DNA from: WAPX01 sp964622075
Lineage (GTDB): Archaea; Halobacteriota; Archaeoglobi; Archaeoglobales; Archaeoglobaceae
Assembly: GCA_964622075.1 (NCBI GenBank)
Contig: CAZUMR010000021.1
Span: 1 to 14,828 of the forward strand
DNA length: 14,828 nt
Reading direction: 5' to 3'
Shown here: positions 1-6,587 of the stretch, in pieces
How the letters are laid out: each line of letters begins with the position of its first letter
How positions within the stretch are numbered: the stretch's first letter is position 1
The notes under the pieces: model-generated
What the model was told of the DNA's origin: nothing
What the model saw: the letters and a program-made list of their open reading frames with translations, nothing else
The model's database searches: none
Position numbers and translations under genes: made by a program

Positions 1-50
1 TCTGGCAGATGAGACGTTTAAAAATTTAAAAATCTGAAATCCGGACTTAC

Positions 51-66
51 CGAAACCGATATATTT
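51..66 (+). promoter_or_regulatory. Promoter of the tRNA gene (BRE + TATA box)
   Basis: A TATA-like stretch GATATATTT (58-66) follows an A-rich BRE-like CGAAACC (51-57). Its centre is about 26 nt before position 88, so transcription would begin roughly 9 nt before the mature tRNA 5' end, normal archaeal spacing. The AT-rich direct repeat TTTAAAAA TTTAAAAA further upstream (about 18-33) may help melting or belong to the end of an upstream unit that is outside the window. Confidence 0.6.
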
Positions 67-96
67 CTCCCCTGCATTTAAGGTTTTGAGTTTTGA

Positions 97-169
97 GCGG
101 TCGTAGTCTAGCCTGGCAGGACACGGGCCTCCCGAGCCCGTCGCCCGGGTTCAAATCCCGGCGGCCGCA
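97..169 (+). tRNA. tRNA-Gly (anticodon CCC)
   Basis: A complete 73-nt cloverleaf can be folded by hand. The acceptor stem pairs 97-103 with 162-168 (one G-U), the D stem pairs 106-109 with 119-122, the anticodon stem pairs 124-128 with 136-140, and the T stem pairs 145-149 with 157-161 around the loop TTCAAAT. The seven-base anticodon loop is CTCCCGA, which puts CCC at positions 34-36 and reads the glycine codon GGG. The discriminator is A169. CCA is not encoded (the next bases are CT), so it is added after transcription, as in many archaea. There is no intron in the anticodon loop. I saw no copy of the tRNA 3' end elsewhere in the window, so there is no sign of an element integrated here. 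Confidence 0.95.
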
Positions 170-170
170 C

Positions 171-180
171 TCTGCTTTTT
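171..180 (+). terminator. T-run after the tRNA
   Basis: The sequence directly after the tRNA ends in five Ts (176-180). A short T-run is the usual archaeal termination signal and fits the end of a single-gene tRNA transcript. There is no hairpin other than the tRNA itself. Confidence 0.4.
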
Positions 181-540
181 ATGGTATGTACAGTTTCTCC
201 GGTTTTACAGTGCTGGGGCTGGGCTGTAGTGGATGGGAGAAAATGTTTGCTGGCTGGGGTTTGATGTTTGATGATATGTTTGATGATGTCTCATAAGTTT
301 TTAGAATAACATTGATTGGAAGGAGTAAGAATTAAGTAACAGTAATTTTTAACAGTAATTTTCCCATTCTGAGTATCTTGGGGAGTCGTATTTGGCTAGA
401 AGGCACTACAGGGATTAGGAAAATACAGCAAGAATCCTAGAAAACGACAAACGAGGAAACCTCGAAAGTTTAAGGTAAAGAAAAGAAGGAATTGGCACGT
501 TCTCGAAGTTTCGCTTGCCAGTGCCATTGTTTCTGGTGTT
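181..540. other. Non-coding stretch between tRNA and membrane ORF
   Basis: I see no convincing gene here. The stretch holds three copies of TTTGATG (260-266, 267-273, 279-285), two as part of TGATGA, but no CTGA D-box at the right distance for a C/D guide RNA. From 400 to 540 one frame stays open without a start codon and joins the downstream ORF; its conceptual product is very rich in Lys and Arg. A hairpin TGGCAC (493-498) / GTGCCA (521-526), with an inner CGAA..TTCG pairing, lies 14 nt before the ATG at 541. The sequence may be a decayed gene end or a structured leader. Confidence 0.4.
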
Positions 541-879
541 ATGAGATATCAACTGAATCTGGGGTATTTGACAGGAGTTAGTGTGGTTTTCTGGACAGTC
601 TTCACGTTGTCACTCTATCTCAGGGTTTTGAAGCGAATCAATAGACTGGATTTGAGGGATGATCTCAGCCTCTGGGCTTTGAGAATAGCGGGAAGTTTAA
701 TGATAGGTGTAGGAGTATTTTTTGGTCTGATTATGATCCCATTTAGTGTCGTATTCGGTAATCCCTTTTCAATAGGAATTTCAATTTTAGTTATGGGTCT
801 GATAATTCCCGGTGCATTTGCTCTGTTCAGGAGTACGCGCAGATATCCTATTGTTTATGTTGGGTTTTTAAGAGATTAA
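541..879 (+). CDS. Small integral membrane protein, unrecognised
   Basis: This is a 112-residue protein of no family I recognise. It has three likely membrane helices, about residues 9-27, 46-68 and 72-94, joined by a charged cytoplasmic-type loop (LKRINRLDLRDD, 30-41) and ending in a basic patch (RSTRRYP). No catalytic or binding motif is visible. There is no Shine-Dalgarno sequence before the ATG, and the frame is open upstream back to 400 (stop at 397-399) without another start codon. The gene may therefore be leaderless, use the ATG downstream of the 493-526 hairpin, or be the 3' part of an older, longer gene. It stands alone between the tRNA and a convergent reductase gene. The strongly hydrophobic, well-spaced helices make chance coding unlikely, but expression is uncertain. 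Confidence 0.5.
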   Translation: MRYQLNLGYLTGVSVVFWTVFTLSLYLRVLKRINRLDLRDDLSLWALRIAGSLMIGVGVFFGLIMIPFSVVFGNPFSIGISILVMGLIIPGAFALFRSTRRYPIVYVGFLRD

Positions 880-1013
880 GTATTAGGTAATATAAAAGTG
901 AAATATTTTTTATCCCCATTTAGTGTAGATCTGTCTCAACTCCAGCGTGATAATGACGCGATGATACTGTGTAAAATGATGATATAATTATAATAATTCT
1001 TTAGATAGAACAA

Positions 1014-1041
1014 TTGCAAAAAACAAAAGAAAAAACAAAAA
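1014..1041 (-). terminator. T-rich terminator of the reductase gene
   Basis: Directly after the reductase stop codon the minus strand carries several runs of Ts separated by G or C (A-runs on the plus strand, 1017-1041). Clustered T-runs without a strong hairpin are the common archaeal terminator. The remaining sequence from 880 to 1013 is AT-rich with short dyads such as ATAATTAT and contains no gene that I can see. Confidence 0.5.
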
Positions 1042-1686
1042 TCATCCGAGCACGCCAACTTCGAATTCGTCCCACCCGATCTCGTCTATGAATTCTCCAA
1101 GTCTCTGCCCTTTCTTTGCATTTTTCCTGTAGAAATCTATTATTTTTTCAACTATTTCCGCTGCTTCATCCATGCTGAGTCCTTCAGCCAGCACTCTTCC
1201 TATCCTTGGCTTTCTACCGGCAGACCCGCCAACGTAAACGGTAAAACCGTCCTTCTTGCCCATCAGTCCTATATCTCTAACGGCCGGCTCTGTGCAAGAA
1301 TTTGGACACCCGCTGACAGCTATTTTCATCTTGTCTGGCAGCTCCATTCCCTCAAACTTTGCAAGTTTCTCAGCCATGGCTATGGCATCCTGCAGTCCGA
1401 GAGTACACAGAGCCTTTCCGGGGCAGAACTTCACACTTCTGACCCCTCTTCCAGTGGCTGGAGCTGGCTTAACTCCTGCCTTCTCACAGAACTCCTCTAT
1501 CTTTTCCGGGTCAATTCCGACTATGACCATCCTCTGGGACTCGGTGAACTTGACAAGCTTGACTCCGAACTCTTCCATCACTTCTGCAATCTTCTTCAGC
1601 TCTTCTGGACTCGTTATTGCTTTTTCAAGCACTATTGCGTAGCTTCCATCCCTCTGTTTTATGGGACTCGTCATGCTTTTCGCCAT
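1042..1686 (-). CDS. Small siroheme/[4Fe-4S] sulfite or nitrite reductase-like protein
   Basis: The 214-residue product is a minimal member of the sulfite/nitrite reductase superfamily. It has an N-terminal ferredoxin-like half (about 14-75, with the usual TESQR stretch at 48-52) and a siroheme-[4Fe-4S] half. The cluster ligands are visible as C88-x5-C94 (CPGKALC) and C127-x3-C131 (SGCPNSCTEP). Full-size reductases carry two such repeats and exceed 400 residues; the small form matches the assimilatory-type low-molecular-weight sulfite reductases known from methanogens, Desulfovibrio and Archaeoglobus. It has no extra ferredoxin domain, unlike the Fsr and dissimilatory Dsr enzymes. The substrate (sulfite or nitrite) and physiological role are not settled. 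The start at 1686 lies about 8 nt after the predicted transcription start; Met5 (1674) is an alternative. It diverges from an HTH_10 regulator across a palindrome. Confidence 0.88.
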   Translation of the reverse strand: MAKSMTSPIKQRDGSYAIVLEKAITSPEELKKIAEVMEEFGVKLVKFTESQRMVIVGIDPEKIEEFCEKAGVKPAPATGRGVRSVKFCPGKALCTLGLQDAIAMAEKLAKFEGMELPDKMKIAVSGCPNSCTEPAVRDIGLMGKKDGFTVYVGGSAGRKPRIGRVLAEGLSMDEAAEIVEKIIDFYRKNAKKGQRLGEFIDEIGWDEFEVGVLG

Positions 1687-1715
1687 GTTTGCCGAATTCG
1701 GGAGAAAGCCAATAC

Positions 1716-1743
1716 ATTTTTATGCGAACATGTTCGAATAATA
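1716..1743. promoter_or_regulatory. Divergent promoter with palindromic operator candidate
   Basis: A perfect 12-bp palindrome CGAACATGTTCG (1725-1736) extends to 1720-1741 with only one mismatched pair (1724/1737). On the minus strand a TATA-like ATAAAAAT (1723-1716) precedes the reductase start by about 33 nt. On the plus strand a TATA-like GAATAATA (1736-1743) lies about 26 nt before a predicted start near 1765, for the regulator gene. The palindrome therefore sits between and touches both TATA boxes, so one bound dimer could control both genes. The regulator at 1786 is the obvious candidate ligand, but that is inferred from position. Confidence 0.6.
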
Positions 1744-1785
1744 GTATCAAACAGCCTGAGTAAAAATAACACTGAGGGTGGGTGT

Positions 1786-2295
1786 ATGATCAGGCTCAGG
1801 ATAGAGACGGAAAAGCCGAAGTACTGTGTTGCGAGAGATGGTATATACATTGTCAGGCATATAGTTCGAGGAAAAAAGGGAATAAGAGCACTTATAGATT
1901 TGAAAAAGCCATCGGAAAGAGCTGTGGTTTTTGTTGATGAGCATCCCTGCCCTCTTGCAGTAAAGATCCTTGATTCCGGATGCATAGTCACATCCGCAGA
2001 GGTTTCGGATGGCAGGGTTGTCTGGAACCTTGTTTGCAGTGAAGAGGCATCTGTCAGGCTGATGAACAGTGTGAAGTGCAGGATAATTGAAAAGAGACCA
2101 TTCCTTCAGGCGGGGAATGTGACTTACAAGGAATACATTGCCGTAAAGAAAGCTCTTGAACGTGGATTTTTTGACAGTCCAAGAGGCATAAAGCTTGAAG
2201 AACTTGCAGAAGAACTTGGAATTTCCAAGTCAACACTTTCAAGCTGCTTGAGGAGAGGGCTCAAGAAAATTCTCAGGCACTATTTCGAAGGCTGA
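1786..2295 (+). CDS. HTH_10 (Bat-like) transcriptional regulator, cysteine-rich
   Basis: The 169-residue protein ends in an HTH_10 domain of the bacterio-opsin activator (Bat) type, about residues 113-165. It shows the family signature: an ALERGFFDSPRG stretch (123-134), LEELAEELGIS (138-148) and the recognition helix KSTLSSCLRRG (148-158). The first 110 residues form a beta-rich domain I do not recognise. It contains five cysteines (14, 55, 66, 84, 98), and a sixth (154) lies in the recognition helix, unusual enough to suggest metal, Fe-S or thiol sensing. Its start ATG has a good ribosome site, GAGGGTGGGTG (1774-1784). It is transcribed away from the small siroheme reductase, with the palindrome between, so it probably controls that gene and itself. 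The DNA-binding assignment is firm; the signal is unknown. Confidence 0.85.
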   Translation: MIRLRIETEKPKYCVARDGIYIVRHIVRGKKGIRALIDLKKPSERAVVFVDEHPCPLAVKILDSGCIVTSAEVSDGRVVWNLVCSEEASVRLMNSVKCRIIEKRPFLQAGNVTYKEYIAVKKALERGFFDSPRGIKLEELAEELGISKSTLSSCLRRGLKKILRHYFEG

Positions 2296-2447
2296 TTTTG
2301 TGCTGATTCTTGCAATGAATGTTATGAATTTTTGTAAAGATTTTGAATGAATGCCGTTTCAATGGAAGCTGAAGGACATTTGAAATTGAGCACACCGGAT
2401 TGTGAATCGAAAGAGTTTTGTATTTTCGAGTTTTTGCTTGATAGGTC
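2296..2447. other. Intergenic gap before adenine deaminase
   Basis: No gene is visible. The sequence is AT-rich and contains only weak TATA-like candidates (for example TTTGTATTTT near 2417). A frame on the minus strand crosses this gap and the start of the adenine deaminase gene but looks like chance. Confidence 0.3.
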
Positions 2448-4172
2448 ATGCCAGTGCATCAGCTTCATTCGGTAAAAGAACTTGTAGATGTGGCTGCTGG
2501 AAGAAAAGAACCGGACTTTGTAGTCTCTGGAGAAGTCTTTTCCGTTTTTACCGGAGAGTGTTTTGAGGCAGATGTAGCGGTTTACAACGGGTACATTGCT
2601 GGAGTTGGGGATTACTCCTGTGATGTAGTTTACGAGGCTGAATGCCTGCTTCCCGGTTTTATAGATGCTCACGTTCATATCGAGAGCACGCTGCTTCATC
2701 CGGCTGAATTTGCGAGAGCAGTTTTGAAACACGGAACTACAGCTGTAATAGCCGACCCTCACGAGATAGCAAACGTCTGCGGTAAGCAGGGCGTAAAGTT
2801 CATGATAGATGCAACCTCCGGCCTACCTGTGGACTTTTACTTCATGGCCCCATCCTGCGTTCCCGCAGTGGAGGGACTTGAGAGCTTTGGTTTTAGACTT
2901 GAGGTTGGAGATATCAGAGAAGTGCTTGGTTATGAGAGGGTTATAGGCCTCGCTGAGGTTATGAACTATCCCGGCGTTGTTGAGGGAGATATTTCCATTC
3001 TCTCCAAAATAGAGCTTGCCCGGGAGGCTGGAAAAGCTGTTGACGGTCACTGCCCGGGAATAAGCGGAAAAGCTCTGAACGCATACCTTGCTGCGGGCAT
3101 ATCCACTGATCATGAGAGTACAAGGCTTGAAGAGGTAATGGACAAGCTCAGGCGTGGAATGAAGATTATGCTGAGGGAAGGAAGTGTGGCAAGAAATCTG
3201 AAAGACCTTTCCAGAGCAGTCTCACCTTACACTCTCTCAAGTCTTATGATAGTCAGCGACGATTTGCTGCCGGAAGATCTTGTTAAGGGGCACATGGATG
3301 AAAGGCTCAGGAGAGCTGTCAGATATGGAATAAAGGCTGAGGATGCTGTCAGGATGGTTACAGTAAATCCCGCCACTCACTATTCTCTGAACTGCGGGGC
3401 AATAGCTCCCGGATGTGTTGCGGATATTGTGTCCGTCAGCGGATTTGATGACTTCAACGTGAGACTCGTAATCAAAAACGGCAGGATAGTCTGGGATGGC
3501 GAATACAGGTGTGAATTTCCAAAGCTACCGCTCGAAAGAGCTCCTGAAAATGTGAGAAATAGTTTTAGAATGAAGGAAATTTCTTTAGATGACGTTAGAA
3601 TTCCGGCTGAGGGTAAGGTTTGCAGGCTGATAAGGCCGGTTGAGGGGCAGATAATAACTAAAAGTGGAGAGTATGAACCACGAGTAAAAGACGGCTTTGC
3701 TTTGCCAGATCCGGAAAGTGGAGTTTCAAAAGTCGTGGTTATAGATAGACACAGAGCTGAGAAGTTCGTCGGAAAGGCTTTTGTTGAATTCAGCATGGAG
3801 AGAGGAGCTATTGCAAGCAGCGTTTCTCACGATTCTCACAACTGCATATGCGTTGGAGTTGATGACAGGGATATGGTCAGGGCTATAAATGCCGTTAAGG
3901 AGATGGGGGGAGGTTTTGCGGCATCCATGGATGGGGAGATCAGAACCCTGCCACTGCCGATAGCGGGACTCATGTCTGATCTTAGCTACGAGGAGGTAGT
4001 TAAAAGGATGGAATCCCTTGGCAAAATGCTGAAAGATATGGGAGTTAAGGCCGAGTATCCTTTTATAGAAATCAGCTTTTTTGCCCTGCCCGTTATACCT
4101 GAGCTGAGGGTTACGGACTTCGGGCTCGTGGATGTTGAAAGAATGCAGCTCGTTGACCTGTGGATCGATTAG
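2448..4172 (+). CDS. ade: Adenine deaminase
   Basis: The 574-residue protein is an amidohydrolase that converts adenine to hypoxanthine and ammonia. The whole length matches the Ade family: an N-terminal LVDVAAGRKEPDFVV region, the metal-binding H75-V-H77 in a FIDAHVHIEST motif, DPHEIAN at 103-109, VDGHCPG with H201, STDHEST at 219-225, and the catalytic-site SDD at 270-272. A beta-rich C-terminal domain from about 390 onward carries SHDSHN, typical of adenine deaminases rather than of cytosine or guanine deaminases. The ATG at 2448 follows an in-frame stop at 2442-2444, which fixes the start; the ribosome site is weak. The next gene, 30 nt downstream, uses the product hypoxanthine. No defect is visible. 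Confidence 0.96.
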   Translation: MPVHQLHSVKELVDVAAGRKEPDFVVSGEVFSVFTGECFEADVAVYNGYIAGVGDYSCDVVYEAECLLPGFIDAHVHIESTLLHPAEFARAVLKHGTTAVIADPHEIANVCGKQGVKFMIDATSGLPVDFYFMAPSCVPAVEGLESFGFRLEVGDIREVLGYERVIGLAEVMNYPGVVEGDISILSKIELAREAGKAVDGHCPGISGKALNAYLAAGISTDHESTRLEEVMDKLRRGMKIMLREGSVARNLKDLSRAVSPYTLSSLMIVSDDLLPEDLVKGHMDERLRRAVRYGIKAEDAVRMVTVNPATHYSLNCGAIAPGCVADIVSVSGFDDFNVRLVIKNGRIVWDGEYRCEFPKLPLERAPENVRNSFRMKEISLDDVRIPAEGKVCRLIRPVEGQIITKSGEYEPRVKDGFALPDPESGVSKVVVIDRHRAEKFVGKAFVEFSMERGAIASSVSHDSHNCICVGVDDRDMVRAINAVKEMGGGFAASMDGEIRTLPLPIAGLMSDLSYEEVVKRMESLGKMLKDMGVKAEYPFIEISFFALPVIPELRVTDFGLVDVERMQLVDLWID

Positions 4173-4180
4173 CTTTTAAA
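4173..4180 (+). promoter_or_regulatory. TATA box of the phosphoribosyltransferase gene
   Basis: CTTTTAAA starts directly after the adenine deaminase stop. Its centre is 26 nt before the GTG at 4203, so the downstream gene could have its own leaderless transcript as well as being read through from ade. Confidence 0.45.
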
Positions 4181-4202
4181 GGTCAGCTGGACGGGAAGGG
4201 GA

Positions 4203-4736
4203 GTGGTGGTTGACGTGTGCGTAAATCTGGAGCTTGAAGTGCTGATAAGCAGGGAAGAAATCGAAAAGAGAGTTAAGGAGCTTGCAGAGGAAATAAGCAG
4301 AGATTTTGCCGGAGAAGATCCACTGATGCTCGGGATACTTAACGGTGCCTTCGTTTTCATGGCTGACCTGATAAGGGAGATGAAGGTGCCGGTGGAAGTT
4401 GACTTCATAAGGGTCAGAAGTTACTCCGGGACTGATAGTACAGGGAAGATAGATATCATCATGGATGTCAGCGATAACGTTTCCGGAAAGGACGTAGTGA
4501 TAGTTGAGGACATAGTCGATACCGGACTGACTATGGACTTTCTCGTCAGGAGAGTCAGGGAAAAAGGTGCAAGAAGTGTTAAAATCTGTGCTCTGCTTGA
4601 TAAACCTTCAAGACGTGTAGTTGACGTTAAGCCAGACTATGTGGGATTTACAATTCCGGATTACTTCGTGGTTGGATACGGGCTGGATTACAACGGCAGA
4701 TACAGGGAACTGCCGGCCATATACAGGGTAAAATAG
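4203..4736 (+). CDS. hpt: Hypoxanthine (guanine) phosphoribosyltransferase
   Basis: The 177-residue cytosolic enzyme should transfer the ribose phosphate of PRPP to hypoxanthine (and perhaps guanine), giving IMP or GMP. The PRPP loop is VEDIVDTGLT (101-110). Also visible are LNGAF (46-50), the flexible-loop RSYSGT (72-77), the purine-contacting Lys in LLDKPS (131-136), and the C-terminal GYGLDYNGRYRELP that closes over the base. The length and motifs match the Hpt/HGPRT family widespread in bacteria rather than the apt-like archaeal enzymes, which hints at ancient transfer. The start is uncertain: GTG at 4203, 4206 or 4215 are in frame and close to the purine-rich GGGAAGGGGAG; 4203 fits a leaderless transcript. 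It completes adenine salvage begun by ade upstream, and converges on the PRC-barrel gene with a 12-nt gap. Confidence 0.9.
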   Translation: MVVDVCVNLELEVLISREEIEKRVKELAEEISRDFAGEDPLMLGILNGAFVFMADLIREMKVPVEVDFIRVRSYSGTDSTGKIDIIMDVSDNVSGKDVVIVEDIVDTGLTMDFLVRRVREKGARSVKICALLDKPSRRVVDVKPDYVGFTIPDYFVVGYGLDYNGRYRELPAIYRVK

Positions 4737-4748
4737 TCAGTTTCATGA

Positions 4749-5060
4749 TTATTCGTATTCTTCCTCCTCTTCTTCGCTCTTCTTTTTCTTGAAAATGTCC
4801 TTTACTATGACGATGTCTCCAACAGATTTGACTATTCTGTAGGGCAGCAGTATTCCGGGTGCTTTTTTATCTATTATCGCCTTGTTGTACTCAACCACGG
4901 CTATTTTTGTGATCATCCTGCTGTCCATGTCGATTACAAGATCTTCTACTTTTCCTATATATCTCCCTTCATCAGTATAAACTTTCAGTCCTATAATAGA
5001 CGATATCTCGCCGATCACCGCGACCACCTGATCGAAATATCTTTGTTTCACTTTTAACAT
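4749..5060 (-). CDS. PRC-barrel domain protein
   Basis: This 103-residue protein is essentially one PRC-barrel, about residues 13-91: the pattern IGLKVYTDEGRYIGKVEDLV (23-42), a second strand pair ITKIAVVEY (50-58), and a closing LLPYRIVKSVGDIVIV (71-86). It ends in a Lys-rich then Glu-rich tail (KKKKSEEEEEE). PRC-barrels bind proteins and RNA. In archaea, small single-barrel proteins of this size include the CdpB proteins that join SepF and FtsZ at the division site, and others linked to RNA processing; I cannot tell which applies here. It is convergent with hpt and divergent from the TraB-family gene across a gap with short tandem repeats. Confidence 0.82.
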   Translation of the reverse strand: MLKVKQRYFDQVVAVIGEISSIIGLKVYTDEGRYIGKVEDLVIDMDSRMITKIAVVEYNKAIIDKKAPGILLPYRIVKSVGDIVIVKDIFKKKKSEEEEEEYE

Positions 5061-5097
5061 TTTCCCAATTTCATCCGGCTTTGTGATTTCCTTTCCA

Positions 5098-5172
5098 GCA
5101 TTACTTCGGCAATTACCTCAGCATTACTCCTGTATTACTCCAGCATCACTCATCTTCACCTTCACCTTCAGC
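5098..5172. repeat. Imperfect 11-12 bp tandem repeats
   Basis: Between the divergent PRC-barrel and TraB-family genes, variants of GCATTACTCC follow one another with an 11-12 bp period (starting near 5098, 5110, 5121, 5133 and 5144), then TTCACC units to about 5172. No frame here reads as a protein. It may be slippage-made filler or a set of protein-binding sites spaced by about one helical turn. Confidence 0.5.
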
Positions 5173-5200
5173 TTTTACCAGCCTTTTTAATTACTAACTT

Positions 5201-5207
5201 TTTAATA
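5201..5207 (+). promoter_or_regulatory. TATA box of the TraB-family gene
   Basis: TTTAATA (5201-5207) is centred 25 nt before the ATG at 5229, the distance expected for a leaderless archaeal transcript starting on that codon. A second similar box (about 5183-5190) would instead place a start near the TTG at 5211. Confidence 0.45.
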
Positions 5208-5228
5208 CCCTTGCTCCAAGCTCAAACG

Positions 5229-6542
5229 ATGCCCGGTATTTGGTTATTCGGCAGGATCATGAACTTCTTAAGCTTCTCAGGTAATTCTGATTCTCACAAT
5301 TCTGAATCTCAACCAGACAGGAATGAGAATGGAGAGGAGAAAAACAGTTTGAAGGATGGAGAGGAAAGGAAGAGTAATCTCTACATAGTTGGTACGGCTC
5401 ACGTTTCTCCAAAAAGTATTGAAGAAGTCGAAAAAACGATAGATGAGGTTAAACCTGAAGCTGTGGCAGTTGAACTTGATTACAGGAGGTTGATGGCTCT
5501 TAAAGGTGAGAGACAGGAAATACCTGTTGTTGATGTCATAAAAAGAGGCGAGGCACACGTTTTGCTTTTTCAAATTCTTCTGAGCTACTTTCAGAGAAAG
5601 GTTGGTGAGGAGTATGGTGTTAAACCCGGGCAGGAAATGCTTGCAGCGATAAAGAAGGCTGAGGAAATCGGTGCCGACGTTTTGCTTATAGACAGGGATA
5701 TCACAATCACGTTTAAAAGGTTCTGGAAGGAGCTCACATTCAGGGAGAAGCTGAAGATAGTTTACAGTCTTTTAAAGAGTGTTTTCGAAGAGGAGGAAGT
5801 TGACGTTGAGGAAATGCTGAAAGAAGACGTTCTTGAGATACTTGTTAAGGAGTTCAGGGATATAGCTCCATCTGCAGCCAGAGTGCTGATTGATGAGAGA
5901 GACGCTTACATGGCAGCCAATTTGATTGAAGCATCAAAGAGGTACTCGAGTGTTGTCGCTGTTGTTGGAGCTGGTCACAGGAAGGGTATAGAGAATTACC
6001 TGAAAAATCCATCATCGATTCCTCCGATAGAGAAACTGCTTGAAGTCAGGGAAGGTAGAAATTACGGGAAAATAGCCGGATACGTTATATTTGCCTTTAT
6101 AGTTCTGACTTTTGCAGGAGTTGCCTTAACACTTAACAGTGCACTACTGATCAAGGCTTTCGTTTACTGGTTCCTGATAAACGGAATTCTGTCAGCACTG
6201 GGTGCGGCTATTGCTGGAGGACATCCCCTGTCGATTTTAACTGCATTCCTCGTTGCGTGGCTCACATCCATAAACCCCACAATAGCAGCGGGATGGTTTT
6301 CGGGGCTTGTGGAGGCGTGGGTCAGAAAACCAACGTCCAGAGACGTGGAAGAGCTTGCAAACGTAACGTCTTTGAGAGACCTTTTCAGGAACAGAATTTT
6401 CCGGGTTTTACTTGTTGCAGCTTTGACAAACGTTGGCAGCATGATTGGAACTTTCCTGGGGATATGGTACGTTTACAGGATAACGGGAATAAAAATAGCC
6501 GATGTTCTGAAGAAAGCGATCTTCAAAATTTTCAGGATTTAA
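5229..6542 (+). CDS. TraB/PrgY-family membrane protein
   Basis: The protein (437 residues from this start) belongs to the TraB/PrgY/TIKI family, whose fold is shared with metalloproteases; bacterial PrgY limits peptide pheromone activity and the archaeal role is unknown. The core shows LYIVGTAHVS (51-60), AVELDYRRL (80-88), LLIDRD (152-157), LIDERDAYM (220-228) and VVGAGHRKG (245-253). Four or more membrane helices follow, roughly 283-302, 306-329, 333-360 and 391-416, so the catalytic-like core is anchored at its C-terminal side. The first 50 residues are a polar, Ser/Asn/Glu-rich stretch, not typical of the family, so the true start is open: TTG 5211, ATG 5229 (fits the TATA box), ATG 5259, or TTG 5349 with GGAGAGGAG nine nt upstream, which would give the more usual size of about 397 residues. 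It converges with the permease gene. Confidence 0.82.
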   Translation: MPGIWLFGRIMNFLSFSGNSDSHNSESQPDRNENGEEKNSLKDGEERKSNLYIVGTAHVSPKSIEEVEKTIDEVKPEAVAVELDYRRLMALKGERQEIPVVDVIKRGEAHVLLFQILLSYFQRKVGEEYGVKPGQEMLAAIKKAEEIGADVLLIDRDITITFKRFWKELTFREKLKIVYSLLKSVFEEEEVDVEEMLKEDVLEILVKEFRDIAPSAARVLIDERDAYMAANLIEASKRYSSVVAVVGAGHRKGIENYLKNPSSIPPIEKLLEVREGRNYGKIAGYVIFAFIVLTFAGVALTLNSALLIKAFVYWFLINGILSALGAAIAGGHPLSILTAFLVAWLTSINPTIAAGWFSGLVEAWVRKPTSRDVEELANVTSLRDLFRNRIFRVLLVAALTNVGSMIGTFLGIWYVYRITGIKIADVLKKAIFKIFRI

Positions 6543-6587
6543 ATCAAAATTTAAACATTTAATGGACCTATATTGCCTCCTCACATT

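Noticed and set aside
93..296. Open frame across the tRNA
   Set aside because: It translates the tRNA-Gly gene itself and low-complexity sequence after it; no family resemblance.
258..372. Possible C/D-box guide RNA (two TGATGA motifs near 269 and 281)
   Set aside because: The motifs are preceded by T instead of a purine, and no CTGA D or D' box lies at the required distance; the nearest CTGA is about 80 nt away.
97..540. Integration site of a mobile element at the tRNA
   Set aside because: No duplicate of the tRNA 3' end, no integrase gene and no inverted-repeat element ends were found in the window.
1256..1642. 128-codon frame opposite the reductase
   Set aside because: It is an antisense shadow of a gene with intact siroheme/Fe-S motifs; the product is a Ser/Pro/Ile-rich string.
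2322..2762. 146-codon frame on the minus strand
   Set aside because: It overlaps the start of adenine deaminase, whose protein is clearly conserved, and its own product is low-complexity Ser-rich without recognisable motifs.
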